Below are positions 21,209 through 29,919 of a DNA stretch of 64,000 nucleotides, in pieces. Positions within the stretch are counted from its first letter, which is position 1, and every line of letters starts with the position of its first letter. Both the position numbers and the translations under genes were made by a program. This stretch comes from Pseudomonas sp. MYb185 (GTDB taxonomy: Bacteria > Pseudomonadota > Gammaproteobacteria > Pseudomonadales > Pseudomonadaceae), in assembly GCF_002979975.1 (NCBI RefSeq), contig NZ_PCQD01000008.1, positions 1 through 64,000 on the forward strand. The letters are read 5' to 3'. The notes under the pieces were generated by a model. That model saw only the letters and a program-made list of their open reading frames with translations, was not told where the DNA came from and made no database searches.

Positions 21209-21243
21209 GTAGCGCCCGAACGCGGACCGGGGCGCTACACCCC
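21209..21243 (+). repeat. Dispersed hairpin repeat after ptsO
   Basis: GTAGCGCC (21209-21216) pairs with GGCGCTAC (21231-21238). The 29 nt at 21215-21243 (CCCGAACGCGGACC, then GGGGCG, then CTACACCCC) match 28 of 29 positions at 47045-47073 in the opposite orientation. It sits between convergent ptsO and pmbA and may serve as a bidirectional terminator. The rest of the gap 21165-21352 shows no gene. Confidence 0.6.
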
Positions 21244-21352
21244 GAGAAACAGACGGCGGTGAGCAAGGCACTTCAGCCTGGGCTGGCCTTTCGGGTTGTC
21301 GCGCGCCTGCGCGACGACGGAGTGGGAATGATGGCGCACAACCTGGAACGCC

Positions 21353-22711
21353 TCAGGCACCACCAACGGTCATGCCGTCCACCAGCCAGCTGCCGGTGAG
21401 GTAGTTGCCGCGCCGCTCGATATCCGAACCCACGCAGCGCAGATTGCCGAACATCTCCCGCAGGTTGCCGGCGATGGTCACTTCCCGTACCGGATGGCTG
21501 ATCACACCGTTTTCCACCCAGAAGCCACCGGCACCACGGGAATAATCCCCGGTCACGCCGTTGATGCCCTGCCCCATCAGTTCGGTGACCAGCAGACCGG
21601 TACCCATTTCCTGCAACAATGCCTGCAGATCACCAGCATTGGAGCTGATGTGCAAGTTGTGCACGCCGCCGGCATTGGCGGTGCTCGGCAGCTTCAACCG
21701 TCGCCCGGAATAGGTGCTCAACACCCAGCTTTGCAGGGTGCCCGCGTTGATGAACGCCTGCTCCCGCGTAGCCAGGCCATCGCCATCGAAAGCGGAGCTG
21801 CCCAGCGCCTGAGGCAGATGCGGGCGTTCATCGATGCTGACCCACTCGGGAAACACCTGGCTGCCCATGGCATCCAGCAGGAAGGTGGACTGGCGGTACA
21901 CCGCCCCACCGGAAATCGAGCCGATCAGATGACCAAGCAGGCCGGCAGCCTGGTCAGCAGCAAAAAGCACCGGCACCCGCGCAGTCTTCACCGGTTTGGC
22001 GCCAACCCGCGCCAGGGTCCGCTCCGCCGCCTTGCGGCCCAGCGCCTCGGAGCCCATCAGCCGGTCAGCGCGGCGATCGACTGTATACCAGTAGTCGCGC
22101 TGCTTGCCCTCTTCGGTACTGACGATCAGTACCGCGGACGCGCTATGCCGCGAGCCCAGCGAGCTACCGATGAAACCATGGCTGTTGCCATATACCCGGC
22201 AGCCCTGCTGACTGCTGATATTGGCACTGTCGCTACTCAGCCGCGGATCGATCGCCAGCGCCGCCGCCTCGCAGGCCAGGGCGCGCTCGATCGCGGCCTC
22301 GGCATCCAGCTGCCAGGGGTGATACAGATCCAGATCGACAAGATCACGCGCCATCAGCTCGGCATCGGCCAGGCCGGAACAAGGATCGGGGGAGGTGTTG
22401 CGCGCAATCGCCAGCGCCGCCTCGACGGTCGAACGGATCGCCTCATCGGAGGTATCCGAGGTGCTTGCCGACCCCTTGCGCTGATCCAGGTACAACGTGA
22501 TGCCGAAGCCCTGGTCACGGTTGAGCTCGACCGTTTCCACCTCGCCCTGGCGCACACCAACGGACAACCCGGTGTTCTGGCTGACCGCCACCTCGCAGGC
22601 CGAGGCGCCCTGGCGGCGCGCCTCGTCAAGGATGAAGGCCACTCGCTGTTCGAGCATCCGGCACAGGGCCTGGGGGTCATCGTACTGCTGATCAGGAAGC
22701 TGTTCGGTCAT
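21353..22711 (-). CDS. pmbA: Metalloprotease PmbA (TldE)
   Basis: Partner of TldD in a metalloprotease that degrades or matures small peptides (microcin B17, CcdA). The start MTEQLPDQQYDDPQALC at 22711 gives 452 aa, the usual length. Motifs include CEVAVSQNTGLSVGVRQGEVETVE (two adjacent blocks), GFGITLYLDQRKGSAST and C-terminal GVTGDYSRGAGGFWVENG. As in other PmbA proteins there is no HExxxH motif; the metal site is on TldD, which is not in the window. It is divergent from yjgA. Confidence 0.93.
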   Translation of the reverse strand: MTEQLPDQQYDDPQALCRMLEQRVAFILDEARRQGASACEVAVSQNTGLSVGVRQGEVETVELNRDQGFGITLYLDQRKGSASTSDTSDEAIRSTVEAALAIARNTSPDPCSGLADAELMARDLVDLDLYHPWQLDAEAAIERALACEAAALAIDPRLSSDSANISSQQGCRVYGNSHGFIGSSLGSRHSASAVLIVSTEEGKQRDYWYTVDRRADRLMGSEALGRKAAERTLARVGAKPVKTARVPVLFAADQAAGLLGHLIGSISGGAVYRQSTFLLDAMGSQVFPEWVSIDERPHLPQALGSSAFDGDGLATREQAFINAGTLQSWVLSTYSGRRLKLPSTANAGGVHNLHISSNAGDLQALLQEMGTGLLVTELMGQGINGVTGDYSRGAGGFWVENGVISHPVREVTIAGNLREMFGNLRCVGSDIERRGNYLTGSWLVDGMTVGGA

Positions 22712-22806
22712 GTGATCTCCTCGTAGATGGCCATTGTACCCCGGACAGACACCCTGTGAACGGGTATCATGGCGCATTGAACAGAACCGGCGCACGGGCG
22801 GCAACC

Positions 22807-23334
22807 ATGACAGATTTTCCAGAAGAACACGACGACGGCCAGCAGGAAGACGAAAAGAGCAAAAGCCAGGTCAAACGCGAAATGCAGGCGTTCCAGGAGC
22901 TGGGCCGCCGCCTGGTCGAACTCAAGCCCTCCCAGCTGGCGAAGCTGGAGCTGACCGACAAACTGCGCGCTGCCCTGGAGGAAGCCCACCGGCACACCGC
23001 CCGTGGCGCATTGAAACGCCACCTCAGCTTCGTCGGCAAGCTGGTGCGTGAACAACCGGATATCGATGCCATCCAGACTTACGTCGACCGCCTCGACAGC
23101 AGTAGCCAGGTGCATGCCCAGTACTTCCATCAACTGGAGCGCTGGCGCGACCGCCTGCTCACCGGCAAGCCGGAGGAACAGCAGGCGTTCATCGATGCCT
23201 ACCCCGACGCCGACCGGCAGATCATCCGCCAACTGGTACGCCAGGCGGGCAAGGAAGCCGCCGAAAACAAGGCGCCGGCCGCTGCACGCAAACTGTTCAA
23301 GCTGATTCGCGAAATCGCCGACCACGCTGAATAA
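22807..23334 (+). CDS. darP: Ribosome-associated protein DarP/YjgA (DUF615)
   Basis: Dual-action ribosomal assembly factor of the 50S subunit. The start MTDFPEEHDDGQQEDE at 22807 (175 aa) is chosen because DUF615 proteins begin with such an acidic leader followed by KSKSQVKREMQAFQELGRRLVEL (two adjacent blocks). The helical core ends KAPAAARKLFKLIREI. The position divergent from pmbA is standard in gammaproteobacteria. Confidence 0.92.
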   Translation: MTDFPEEHDDGQQEDEKSKSQVKREMQAFQELGRRLVELKPSQLAKLELTDKLRAALEEAHRHTARGALKRHLSFVGKLVREQPDIDAIQTYVDRLDSSSQVHAQYFHQLERWRDRLLTGKPEEQQAFIDAYPDADRQIIRQLVRQAGKEAAENKAPAAARKLFKLIREIADHAE

Positions 23335-23448
23335 TCGCCCCCTGCCGGGTGGTGGATCACTATCGCCCGGCTATCCTTCCGTCACCACAAATGGCGTTCC
23401 CAAGTGGCTGTGCTAGGTTCAAGAAGAACCCCAAGCACAGGATTCGCC

Positions 23449-24432
23449 GTGAATATAGCCACGCCCCTGCCCCGTCTGGAAAACCTGCTGACGCCTGATC
23501 AGGGTCACGAGCATCAGCAACTGCTCGATGGACTGCTGCAACCACAGGCCTGCATCAATCCCAAATACTTCTACGATGATCGCGGCTGCGAACTGTTCAC
23601 CCGTATCTGCCAGCTCGACGAGTACTACCCGACCCGCACCGAAGCGGCCATCTTCGAACAATGCGCCGACGAGATCAGCGCAGCATTGGCCAACCATGCC
23701 CAATGGATCGATCTGGGCTGTGGCGACTGCAGCAAATCGCGCCGCTGGCTGGAGCGCATTACCCCGGCCCGGCTGATCGGCATCGACATCGCCGGAGACT
23801 TTCTGCAATCCTGCCTGGCGGACATCGCCGACGGGCATCCGGAGCTGGAGTGCGTCGGCGTGGTCAGCGACTTCACCCAACGCCTGGATATCAGCCGGCT
23901 GCTGGCCGAAGACCCACACAGCCCGCCGGTGTTCTTCTACCCCGGCTCGTCGATCGGTAATTTCGCCCGCACCGATGCCCTGCGTTTGCTGCGCGGTATT
24001 CGCCGACACTGCGGCGAGCGCGGACAGCTGCTGATCGGCGTCGACCTGGTCAAACCCAGCCACATCCTCGAAGCCGCCTACGACGATACCGAAGGCGTCA
24101 CCGCCGCGTTCAATCTGAATGTGCTGGAAGTAGTCAACCAACTGCTACCGGCGGACTTCGCAGCAGCCGCATTCCGCCACCAGGCCGTCTACGACCCGCG
24201 CAACTGCCGTATCGAAATGCGCCTGGTAGCCAACAGCCCGCAGACCGTGAGGCTGGGCAACACCGCGGTACGGCAATTTCAGCGTGACGAACATATCCTT
24301 ACCGAGTATTCCCACAAATACACCACCACCGGCTTCAGCACCCTGCTGGCCGAGGCCGGCTTCGGCCGGCAACAGCTGTGGACCGATCCTCACCACTGGT
24401 TCGGCGTATTCCTCGCGGAGCCACAGGCATGA
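23449..24432 (+). CDS. egtD: L-histidine N(alpha)-methyltransferase EgtD
   Basis: SAM-dependent trimethylation of histidine to hercynine, the first step to ergothioneine. Methyltransferase_33 motifs: NPKYFYDDRGCELFTRICQL early (substrate pocket with Asp-Arg-Gly), EYYPTRTEA, SAM site DLGCGDCSKSRRWL near residue 92, FFYPGSSIGNF, and the C-terminal EYSHKYT. I choose the GTG at 23449 behind AGGA (327 aa, near the roughly 321 aa of mycobacterial EgtD); an upstream GTG at 23404 would add 15 residues. The stop overlaps the egtB ATG by 4 nt. Confidence 0.9.
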   Translation: MNIATPLPRLENLLTPDQGHEHQQLLDGLLQPQACINPKYFYDDRGCELFTRICQLDEYYPTRTEAAIFEQCADEISAALANHAQWIDLGCGDCSKSRRWLERITPARLIGIDIAGDFLQSCLADIADGHPELECVGVVSDFTQRLDISRLLAEDPHSPPVFFYPGSSIGNFARTDALRLLRGIRRHCGERGQLLIGVDLVKPSHILEAAYDDTEGVTAAFNLNVLEVVNQLLPADFAAAAFRHQAVYDPRNCRIEMRLVANSPQTVRLGNTAVRQFQRDEHILTEYSHKYTTTGFSTLLAEAGFGRQQLWTDPHHWFGVFLAEPQA

Positions 24433-25643
24433 CCCTGCAACCGCCACCGACCGAAACCAGCCTGCTGCACTCGCATTACCGCAACGTGCGTGACCACAGC
24501 ATGCAACTGGTCGAAGGACTCAGCGCCGAGGACTGCCAACTGCAGTCGATGGCCGAAGCCAGCCCGATCAAATGGCACCTGGCGCATACCACCTGGTTCT
24601 TCGAGACCTTCATCCTGTCCGCCCTGCCGACACCGCCACCCCGCTTCGATGACGCGTTCGCGGTGCTGTTCAACTCCTATTACGTCGGAATCGGTCCGCG
24701 TCATGCACGACCGGAACGGGGCATGCTGTCACGGCCCTCGCTGGAGCAGGTTTTCGCCTATCGCCGACATGTGGATGCGCACATGCATCACGCCCTCTCC
24801 TCCCCGACCCTGCCCCAGGCGTTGATGGAACTGGTGGAACTGGGTCTGCATCATGAACAGCAGCACCAGGAATTGATCCTTACCGACCTCAAACATCACT
24901 TCTCCCGCAACCCGCTGGCCCCGGCCTGGCGCGACAGCGGCAAGGATCAGGCAGTGACTACTCACGGTGGCCTGACGGTCAGGGCGCTTGCCTTCGAAGG
25001 CGGTCTGGTCGAGATTGGCCATGCCGGCAATGGCTTCTGCTATGACAATGAAGGCCCCCGCCACCGCGTCTGGCTCGATTCCTTCAAGCTGGCCAACCGC
25101 AATGCGACCAACGGGGAGTACCTCGCCTTCATCCGCGACGGCGGCTATCAACGCCCCGAACTCTGGCTATCCGACGGCTGGGACCAGGTCTGCGGCGAAC
25201 AATGGCAGGCCCCGCTGTACTGGCAGCATGACGACACCGGCTGGCATGTCTTCACCCTGCATGGCCTGCAACCCCTGGCCCCCGAAGCAACGCTCAGCCA
25301 CATCAGCTTCTACGAAGCCGACGCCTTCGCCCGCTGGGCCGGCGCGCGCCTACCCACCGAGGCCGAATGGGAGCATGCGGCAAATCAGGACCAACCATTG
25401 CACGGCCTGTTCGACGAGGCCTGGCAGTGGTGCAACAGCGCCTACCTGCCCTACCCCGGTTTTCGCCCCGCCGCCGGCGCGGTCGGCGAGTACAACGGCA
25501 AGTTCATGATCAACCAGATGGTACTGCGCGGCGGATCAATCGCCACACCCGCCGGGCATAGTCGGACTTCATATCGCAACTTCTTTCCGACATGGGCGCG
25601 GTGGCAGTTCAGTGGGGTGCGGTTGGCCTGGGATGGCAATTGA
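24429..25643 (+). CDS. egtB: Hercynine oxygenase / sulfoxide synthase EgtB
   Basis: Non-haem iron enzyme that joins hercynine and a thiol (gamma-glutamylcysteine or cysteine) by oxidative C-S bond formation. The start at 24429 gives 404 aa. The N-terminal DinB-type bundle carries the predicted iron ligands His53 (WHLAHTTWFFE) and His142/His146 (HHEQQHQE). A C-terminal formylglycine-generating-enzyme-like domain contains ARLPTEAEWEHA and LRGGSIATP...SRTSYRNF. No egtA, egtC or egtE is nearby, so the sulfoxide lyase step must be encoded elsewhere, and which thiol is used cannot be read from this alone. Confidence 0.9.
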   Translation: MTLQPPPTETSLLHSHYRNVRDHSMQLVEGLSAEDCQLQSMAEASPIKWHLAHTTWFFETFILSALPTPPPRFDDAFAVLFNSYYVGIGPRHARPERGMLSRPSLEQVFAYRRHVDAHMHHALSSPTLPQALMELVELGLHHEQQHQELILTDLKHHFSRNPLAPAWRDSGKDQAVTTHGGLTVRALAFEGGLVEIGHAGNGFCYDNEGPRHRVWLDSFKLANRNATNGEYLAFIRDGGYQRPELWLSDGWDQVCGEQWQAPLYWQHDDTGWHVFTLHGLQPLAPEATLSHISFYEADAFARWAGARLPTEAEWEHAANQDQPLHGLFDEAWQWCNSAYLPYPGFRPAAGAVGEYNGKFMINQMVLRGGSIATPAGHSRTSYRNFFPTWARWQFSGVRLAWDGN

Positions 25644-25676
25644 GCCGGCTTCCCCAGCGACTCCGAAATCGAACTA

Positions 25677-25785
25677 GCGCAGAACCGAATAGCCCCATCC
25701 AGACCGTTTGATGCCAGGGACGGCATCAACGAGCCTACAGGGATGTATTCACGGCGCGTCTGGATGGGGCTATTCGGTTCTGCGC
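25677..25785. repeat. Three-stem structured element, copy B (after egtB)
   Basis: Perfect 28-bp inverted arms, 25677-25704 (GCGCAGAACCGAATAG then CCCCATCCAGAC) and 25758-25785. The core holds hairpin 1 (TTGATGCC/GGCATCAA, AGGGAC loop) and hairpin 2 (TACA/TGTA, GGGA loop), then CACGGCGC. Arms and stems differ from copies A and C but pair equally well. It lies 34 nt past the egtB stop, between convergent genes, where it could act as a terminator. Confidence 0.85.
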
Positions 25786-25807
25786 GTAACCACAAGACCA
25801 CCACAAT

Positions 25808-25846
25808 CCAAATAAAAAGGCCGCTCCCGTTACCGGAAGCGGCCTT
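25808..25846 (-). terminator. Intrinsic terminator of the acyl-CoA dehydrogenase gene
   Basis: 9-bp stem AAGGCCGCT/AGCGGCCTT (25817-25825 with 25838-25846). Read on the minus strand it is followed by TTTTTATTTGG. It starts 23 nt past the stop codon at 25869. This is the clearest U-tailed terminator in the window. Confidence 0.85.
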
Positions 25847-25868
25847 GTTGATCACTCAACGCCAGCTA

Positions 25869-27674
25869 TCAGTAGCCCAGCGAGAAGTTCTCTTCGTCCA
25901 TCTCCATCAGGTTGGCGGAACCGGACAGCATGGCCTCGACGTGTGCACGGGTACGCGGCAGGATGCGCTGGTAGTAGAAGCGCGCAGTCTGCAGCTTGGC
26001 CTTGTAGAAGGCCTCGTCCCCAGTGCCGGCAGCCAGTTTCTCGGCAGCAACGCGGGCCATGTCAGCCCAGAAGTAGGCCAGGCAAACGTAGCCGGAGTAC
26101 ATCAGATAATCGACCGAAGCGGCACCGACCATCTCACGGTCCTTCATCGCCGCCATGCCGATCTTCATGGTCAGGTCAGCCCATTCCTTGTTCAGGGTCG
26201 CCAGCGGGCCGACGAACTCCTGGATGGACTCGTTGCCTTCCGCGCCCTTGCAGAACTTGTGCACGATCTTGGTGAAGTTCTGCAGGGTAGCGCCCTGGGT
26301 CATCAGCACCTTGCGGCCCAGCAGGTCCAGCGCCTGGATGCCCGTGGTACCTTCATACAGCATGGAAATGCGCGAATCGCGTACGTTCTGCTCCATGCCC
26401 CACTCGGAAATGAAACCGTGGCCACCGTAGATCTGCACACCGTGGTTAGCCGCCTCGAAGCCGACCTCGGTCATGAACGCCTTGGCGATCGGCGTCAGGA
26501 AGGCCAGCAGCGAGTCGGCCAGCTTCTTCTGTTCCTCGTCCTGGCTGCGCTTGATGATATCCACCTGCTTGGCAGTGAAGTACACCATGGCACGGTTGCC
26601 TTCGGCGAAAGCCTTCATGGTCAGCAGCATGCGGCGCACGTCCGGATGCACGATGATCGGGTCAGCTGGCTTCTTCGGTGCCTTCGGGCCGCTCAGCGCG
26701 CGCATCTGCAAACGCTCGCGGGCGTACTTGATGCCACCCTGGAACGCCACTTCAGCATGGGCCAGGCCCTGCAGAGCGGTACCCAGGCGCGCCGTGTTCA
26801 TGAAGGTGAACATCGCGTTCAGGCCCTTGTTCGGCGGCCCGATCAGGAAGCCGGTGGCGCCGTCAAAGTTCATCACGCAGGTGGCGTTGCCATGGATACC
26901 CATCTTGTGCTCCAGCGAGCCACAGGTAACGGCATTGCGCTCGCCGTTCTCGCCCTCGGCGTTCGGCAGAACCTTGGGCACGATGAACAGGGAGATACCC
27001 TTGGTGCCAGCCGGGGCATCGGGCAGACGCGCCAGAACGATATGGACGATATTCTCGGCCATATCGTGCTCACCGGAAGAAATGAAGATCTTGGTACCGG
27101 AAATGCGGTAGCTGCCATCTTCAGCCGGCTCGGCCTTGGTGCGCAGCATGCCCAGGTCGGTACCGCAATGGGGTTCGGTCAGGCACATGGTGCCGGTCCA
27201 CTGACCGGAAATCAGCTTGGTCAGGTAAACCTGCTTCTGCTCTTCAGTGCCGTGGGCTTCGATGGTATTCATCGCGCCGTGGGACAGGCCCGGGTACATG
27301 CCCCAGGACCAGTTGGCCTGGCCAACCATTTCGCTCAGGGTCAGACCCAGGGAGTCAGGCAGACCCTGACCGCCGTATTCGGGGTCCAGCGACAGGCTCG
27401 GCCAGCCGCCTTCGACGAACTGTGCGTAGGCTTCCTTGAAGCCGGTCGGAGTCTTCACGCCCTCAGGGCTCCAGGTACAGCCCTCGGTGTCACCGACGCG
27501 GTTCAGCGGTGCAATCACCTGCTCGCAGAACTTGGCACCCTCATCGAGGATGGCGTTGATCATGTCCGGAGTGGCGTCTTCGCATCCAGGCAGGCTGCTG
27601 TAATGCTCTTCATAACCCAGTACTTCGTCGCGTACGAAACGGATGTCGCGCAGGGGAGCCTTGTATTCTGGCAT
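25869..27674 (-). CDS. Acyl-CoA dehydrogenase (large C-terminal-domain type), beta-oxidation
   Basis: FAD enzyme for the first step of fatty-acid beta-oxidation; 601 aa from [17 protein letters not shown] at 27674 (five extra residues are possible from 27689). The order is: N-terminal extension typical of this roughly 600-aa class, core motifs [32 protein letters not shown] and [15 protein letters not shown], the catalytic-Glu loop [19 protein letters not shown], and a C-terminal DUF-type domain. A perfect 18-bp PsrA-like palindrome lies 59 bp upstream. A U-tailed terminator follows. Chain-length specificity cannot be read from sequence. The paralogue at 35039-36841 has the same architecture. 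Confidence 0.93.
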   Translation of the reverse strand: MPEYKAPLRDIRFVRDEVLGYEEHYSSLPGCEDATPDMINAILDEGAKFCEQVIAPLNRVGDTEGCTWSPEGVKTPTGFKEAYAQFVEGGWPSLSLDPEYGGQGLPDSLGLTLSEMVGQANWSWGMYPGLSHGAMNTIEAHGTEEQKQVYLTKLISGQWTGTMCLTEPHCGTDLGMLRTKAEPAEDGSYRISGTKIFISSGEHDMAENIVHIVLARLPDAPAGTKGISLFIVPKVLPNAEGENGERNAVTCGSLEHKMGIHGNATCVMNFDGATGFLIGPPNKGLNAMFTFMNTARLGTALQGLAHAEVAFQGGIKYARERLQMRALSGPKAPKKPADPIIVHPDVRRMLLTMKAFAEGNRAMVYFTAKQVDIIKRSQDEEQKKLADSLLAFLTPIAKAFMTEVGFEAANHGVQIYGGHGFISEWGMEQNVRDSRISMLYEGTTGIQALDLLGRKVLMTQGATLQNFTKIVHKFCKGAEGNESIQEFVGPLATLNKEWADLTMKIGMAAMKDREMVGAASVDYLMYSGYVCLAYFWADMARVAAEKLAAGTGDEAFYKAKLQTARFYYQRILPRTRAHVEAMLSGSANLMEMDEENFSLGY

Positions 27675-27732
27675 GGGTACTGACCTCAACGATTATTTCA
27701 GGATTCGGGACGGCGACGAGCCGGACGGCCCA

Positions 27733-27750
27733 TTCAAACACGTGTTTGAA
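27733..27750 (-). promoter_or_regulatory. PsrA-type operator upstream of the acyl-CoA dehydrogenase
   Basis: Perfect palindrome TTCAAACACGTGTTTGAA. It contains CAAAC-N4-GTTTG, the pattern known for the long-chain fatty-acid-responsive TetR repressor PsrA of pseudomonads. It is 59 bp upstream of the start codon, so binding would probably overlap the promoter. PsrA itself is not in the window. Within 27675-28048 there is otherwise only the three-hairpin stretch and no gene. Confidence 0.7.
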
Positions 27751-27807
27751 ACTTACGTTTTAGCCCTGTCAATGTCAAGCCCCGGCGGACGGAAAACAGG
27801 GAATTGC

Positions 27808-27884
27808 ACTGCTGAGAGTAGCAGTAAGACCCAGGAGCTGGGTTGGGAGCCGGATACGCGGAAGGTGGTAACGAAGCAGTTACC
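27808..27884. other. Three consecutive short hairpins in the 27.7-28.0 kb gap
   Basis: ACTGCT-gagagt-AGCAGT (27808-27825), CCCAG-gag-CTGGG (27830-27842) and GGTAAC-gaagca-GTTACC (27867-27884) follow one another within 77 bp of a 374-bp non-coding gap. No known RNA family is recognised. They could be part of a small RNA or a leader; the direction is unknown. Confidence 0.35.
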
Positions 27885-28048
27885 GTTACATGGTCACGGG
27901 GGTAGCGGCTTCGTCACGCCGCCGACTAGCACTTTAATCGCTCTGTATTGGGGAGAAGGATGACGGGGATTTACGAAGGATGACGAGCTTAAGTGAACAG
28001 CATGGCAGCCGGCGCCGAAGATAATGGGGAATGTGATGAAAGGACTGC

Positions 28049-28357
28049 TCAGGCCCGAATATCGATCAGGGTGCCCAGCACCTCGTCGGCGGTATCAATG
28101 ATCGCCGCACCTGCCTCGACGTCCCGACTGGCCTGCTGCAGTTCCACCAGGCTATTGGTCAGGTTCACCGGACGGTTGCTATCCACCCGGGTGCTGGCCG
28201 CCGGTTGTCCGGTAGCCGGTTGCAGCGGAATGGCGCCAGCCGCCGCCGGCCCGACCGGTGCACCGGCACGGGCGATTTCCGCCGCGGCGGTATTGGCACG
28301 GTACTGGCCCTGACGCACGGCGTCGAAGCCGGAGGACAACAGATCAAGCGAGGCCAT
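28049..28357 (-). CDS. Small flagellar-rod-like protein of unknown function
   Basis: 102-residue protein found in pseudomonads between bioD and the acyl-CoA dehydrogenase gene. The N-terminus LDLLSSGFDAVRQGQYRANTAAAEIA resembles the first helix of rod/hook proteins (FlgC, FlgG). The C-terminus NSLVELQQASRDVEAGAAIIDTADEVLGTLIDI (two blocks) resembles the FlgC C-terminal helix with its ...ADE(M/V)L... motif. The middle is a Pro/Ala-rich linker. The core of a true rod protein is missing, so it may be an export-type relic or an adaptor. Family resemblance is seen; function is unknown. Confidence 0.7.
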   Translation of the reverse strand: MASLDLLSSGFDAVRQGQYRANTAAAEIARAGAPVGPAAAGAIPLQPATGQPAASTRVDSNRPVNLTNSLVELQQASRDVEAGAAIIDTADEVLGTLIDIRA

Positions 28358-28405
28358 GGCGCAGACTCATATAGTGGCAATATGCCCATTCAAGCACAGA
28401 ATGCC

Positions 28406-29110
28406 TCAGGATGACATGCCGCTGGTCGGTGCAAGCAGGGCATCAAGCTGCAGATGCGCGGCCACCGTCGCCGAACCGAGCGGCTCTATGCGCGGCACCA
28501 CACCCAGGCAGGGGGCCGGTAGCAGCGCCTGCAGGGTCTGCAGATTGTGCTGCTGGCGGTCCATCTGCGGGTCGACCTGGTTGGCGACCCAGCCGGCCAG
28601 TTGCAGGCCATCAGCGGCAATCGCCTCGGCAGTCAGCAAGGCATGATTGATACAGCCCAGGCGCAATCCCACCACCAGGATCACCGGAATGTTCAACTCG
28701 ATCGCCAGATCGGCCAGGGTCTGCCGGTCATTCAATGGCACGCGCCAACCACCGGCACCTTCCACCAGGGTCAGGTCCGCACCCTGCTCGAACACCTTGT
28801 TGCAGGCGGCGGCCAGTTGCGCAGCAGTCAGTGTCAGCCCCGCTTCCCGGGCGGCGATATGTGGCGCGATCGGCGGGGCCAGCGCCACCGGATTGAGCAG
28901 ATCGTAGTCCAACGGCGGCAGGCATTCGGCCTGCAGTGTCAGGGCATCATCGTTACGCAGGCCGGCAGCGGTGCTTTCGCAGCCGGCGGCAACCGGTTTG
29001 ACCGCTGCGGTAGTCAGCCCGCGCAGCCGTGCGGCATGCAGCAGGCCGGCTGCGATGGTGGTCTTGCCGATCTCGGTATCGGTACCGGTGACGAAGTAGC
29101 GCTGGGACAT
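28406..29110 (-). CDS. bioD: Dethiobiotin synthetase BioD
   Basis: ATP-dependent ureido-ring closure from 7,8-diaminopelargonic acid and CO2, the step before BioB. The 234-residue protein has the P-loop FVTGTDTEIGKTTIAAGLL at the N-terminus, VKPVAAGCE, and VEGAGGWRVPLND. It is the last gene of the bioB-F-H-C-D operon, 14 nt after bioC. No bioA is present in the window. Confidence 0.94.
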   Translation of the reverse strand: MSQRYFVTGTDTEIGKTTIAAGLLHAARLRGLTTAAVKPVAAGCESTAAGLRNDDALTLQAECLPPLDYDLLNPVALAPPIAPHIAAREAGLTLTAAQLAAACNKVFEQGADLTLVEGAGGWRVPLNDRQTLADLAIELNIPVILVVGLRLGCINHALLTAEAIAADGLQLAGWVANQVDPQMDRQQHNLQTLQALLPAPCLGVVPRIEPLGSATVAAHLQLDALLAPTSGMSS

Positions 29111-29124
29111 GCGGGGTCTCCGGA

Positions 29125-29919
29125 TCAGTTATCGGTTGCTTTGAACATCAGCACCTGCGCCACCTGCCAACTGGCGGGCAGGCCGTCGGCGGTGCGGAAG
29201 TCTTCATAGGCGGCAGTCAATCGGCGCAGGCGCGCGGCGCCAGTCAGCCCACCGGGACGGCCGGGGTTGACGTTATGCGCACCCAGGGACTTCAACTCCT
29301 GGGTCAGCTCGCCCAGGCGCGGGTAATACAGCACATGCTGCTCGACCTCACAGCGCCAGTCGGCAAAGCCCGCCGTACCCAGCACCGCCTGCAGTTCGTC
29401 CAGCGGCATGAAGCGATTGACGTGGACAAAGTCATCCACCGCCCGCCAGGCACTGCGCAACTCGTGCAGGCTGCCTTCCAGCAACGTGTTGAAGGCCAGG
29501 CAACCACCGGGGCGCAGCACACGCCAGGCCTCGGCCAGCGCCTTCGACAGGTCGGGACACCATTGCAAGGCCAGGCTGGAAAAGATCAGATCCTGAGAGT
29601 CACTGCGCAGCGGCAGGGCTTCGGCATCGGCGGCCACCCAGGCCGGCAGCGCCGGGCTGAGCTGGCGGGCGTGGCGCAGCATACCTTCGGCCAGATCCAG
29701 ACCGATGACCGGCTGTTGAAAGCGGGCAGTCAACGCCCGGCTGAAGTAACCGGTGCCACAGCCCAGATCGATGATGTCGACAGGCGCCGAATCCGCCGGC
29801 ACGCGCTCCAGCAGATTGCTGCCCACGGTGCGCTGCAGGGCCGCTGCCTGGTCATAGGTCACGGCGGCGCGGCTGAACGACTCGGCAATCAGGCGCTTGT
29901 CCAGCACTGGCTCAGGCAT
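29125..29919 (-). CDS. bioC: Malonyl-ACP O-methyltransferase BioC
   Basis: Methylates malonyl-ACP so that the fatty-acid machinery can build the pimeloyl chain. The start [19 protein letters not shown] at 29919 (264 aa) is chosen over a longer frame overlapping bioH. SAM motif I is IIDLGCGTGYFSRAL; post I is GLDLAEGML, and SSLALQWCPDLSKAL is a typical BioC motif. The start overlaps the bioH stop by 8 nt. The C-terminal LKSLGAHNVNPGRPGGLTG is also BioC-like. Confidence 0.93.
   Translation of the reverse strand: MPEPVLDKRLIAESFSRAAVTYDQAAALQRTVGSNLLERVPADSAPVDIIDLGCGTGYFSRALTARFQQPVIGLDLAEGMLRHARQLSPALPAWVAADAEALPLRSDSQDLIFSSLALQWCPDLSKALAEAWRVLRPGGCLAFNTLLEGSLHELRSAWRAVDDFVHVNRFMPLDELQAVLGTAGFADWRCEVEQHVLYYPRLGELTQELKSLGAHNVNPGRPGGLTGAARLRRLTAAYEDFRTADGLPASWQVAQVLMFKATDN

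Noticed and set aside
25743-27683. Long plus-strand frame opposite the acyl-CoA dehydrogenase
   Set aside because: Antisense shadow of a clearly identified gene; composition is Gly/His/Gln-rich, as such shadows are.
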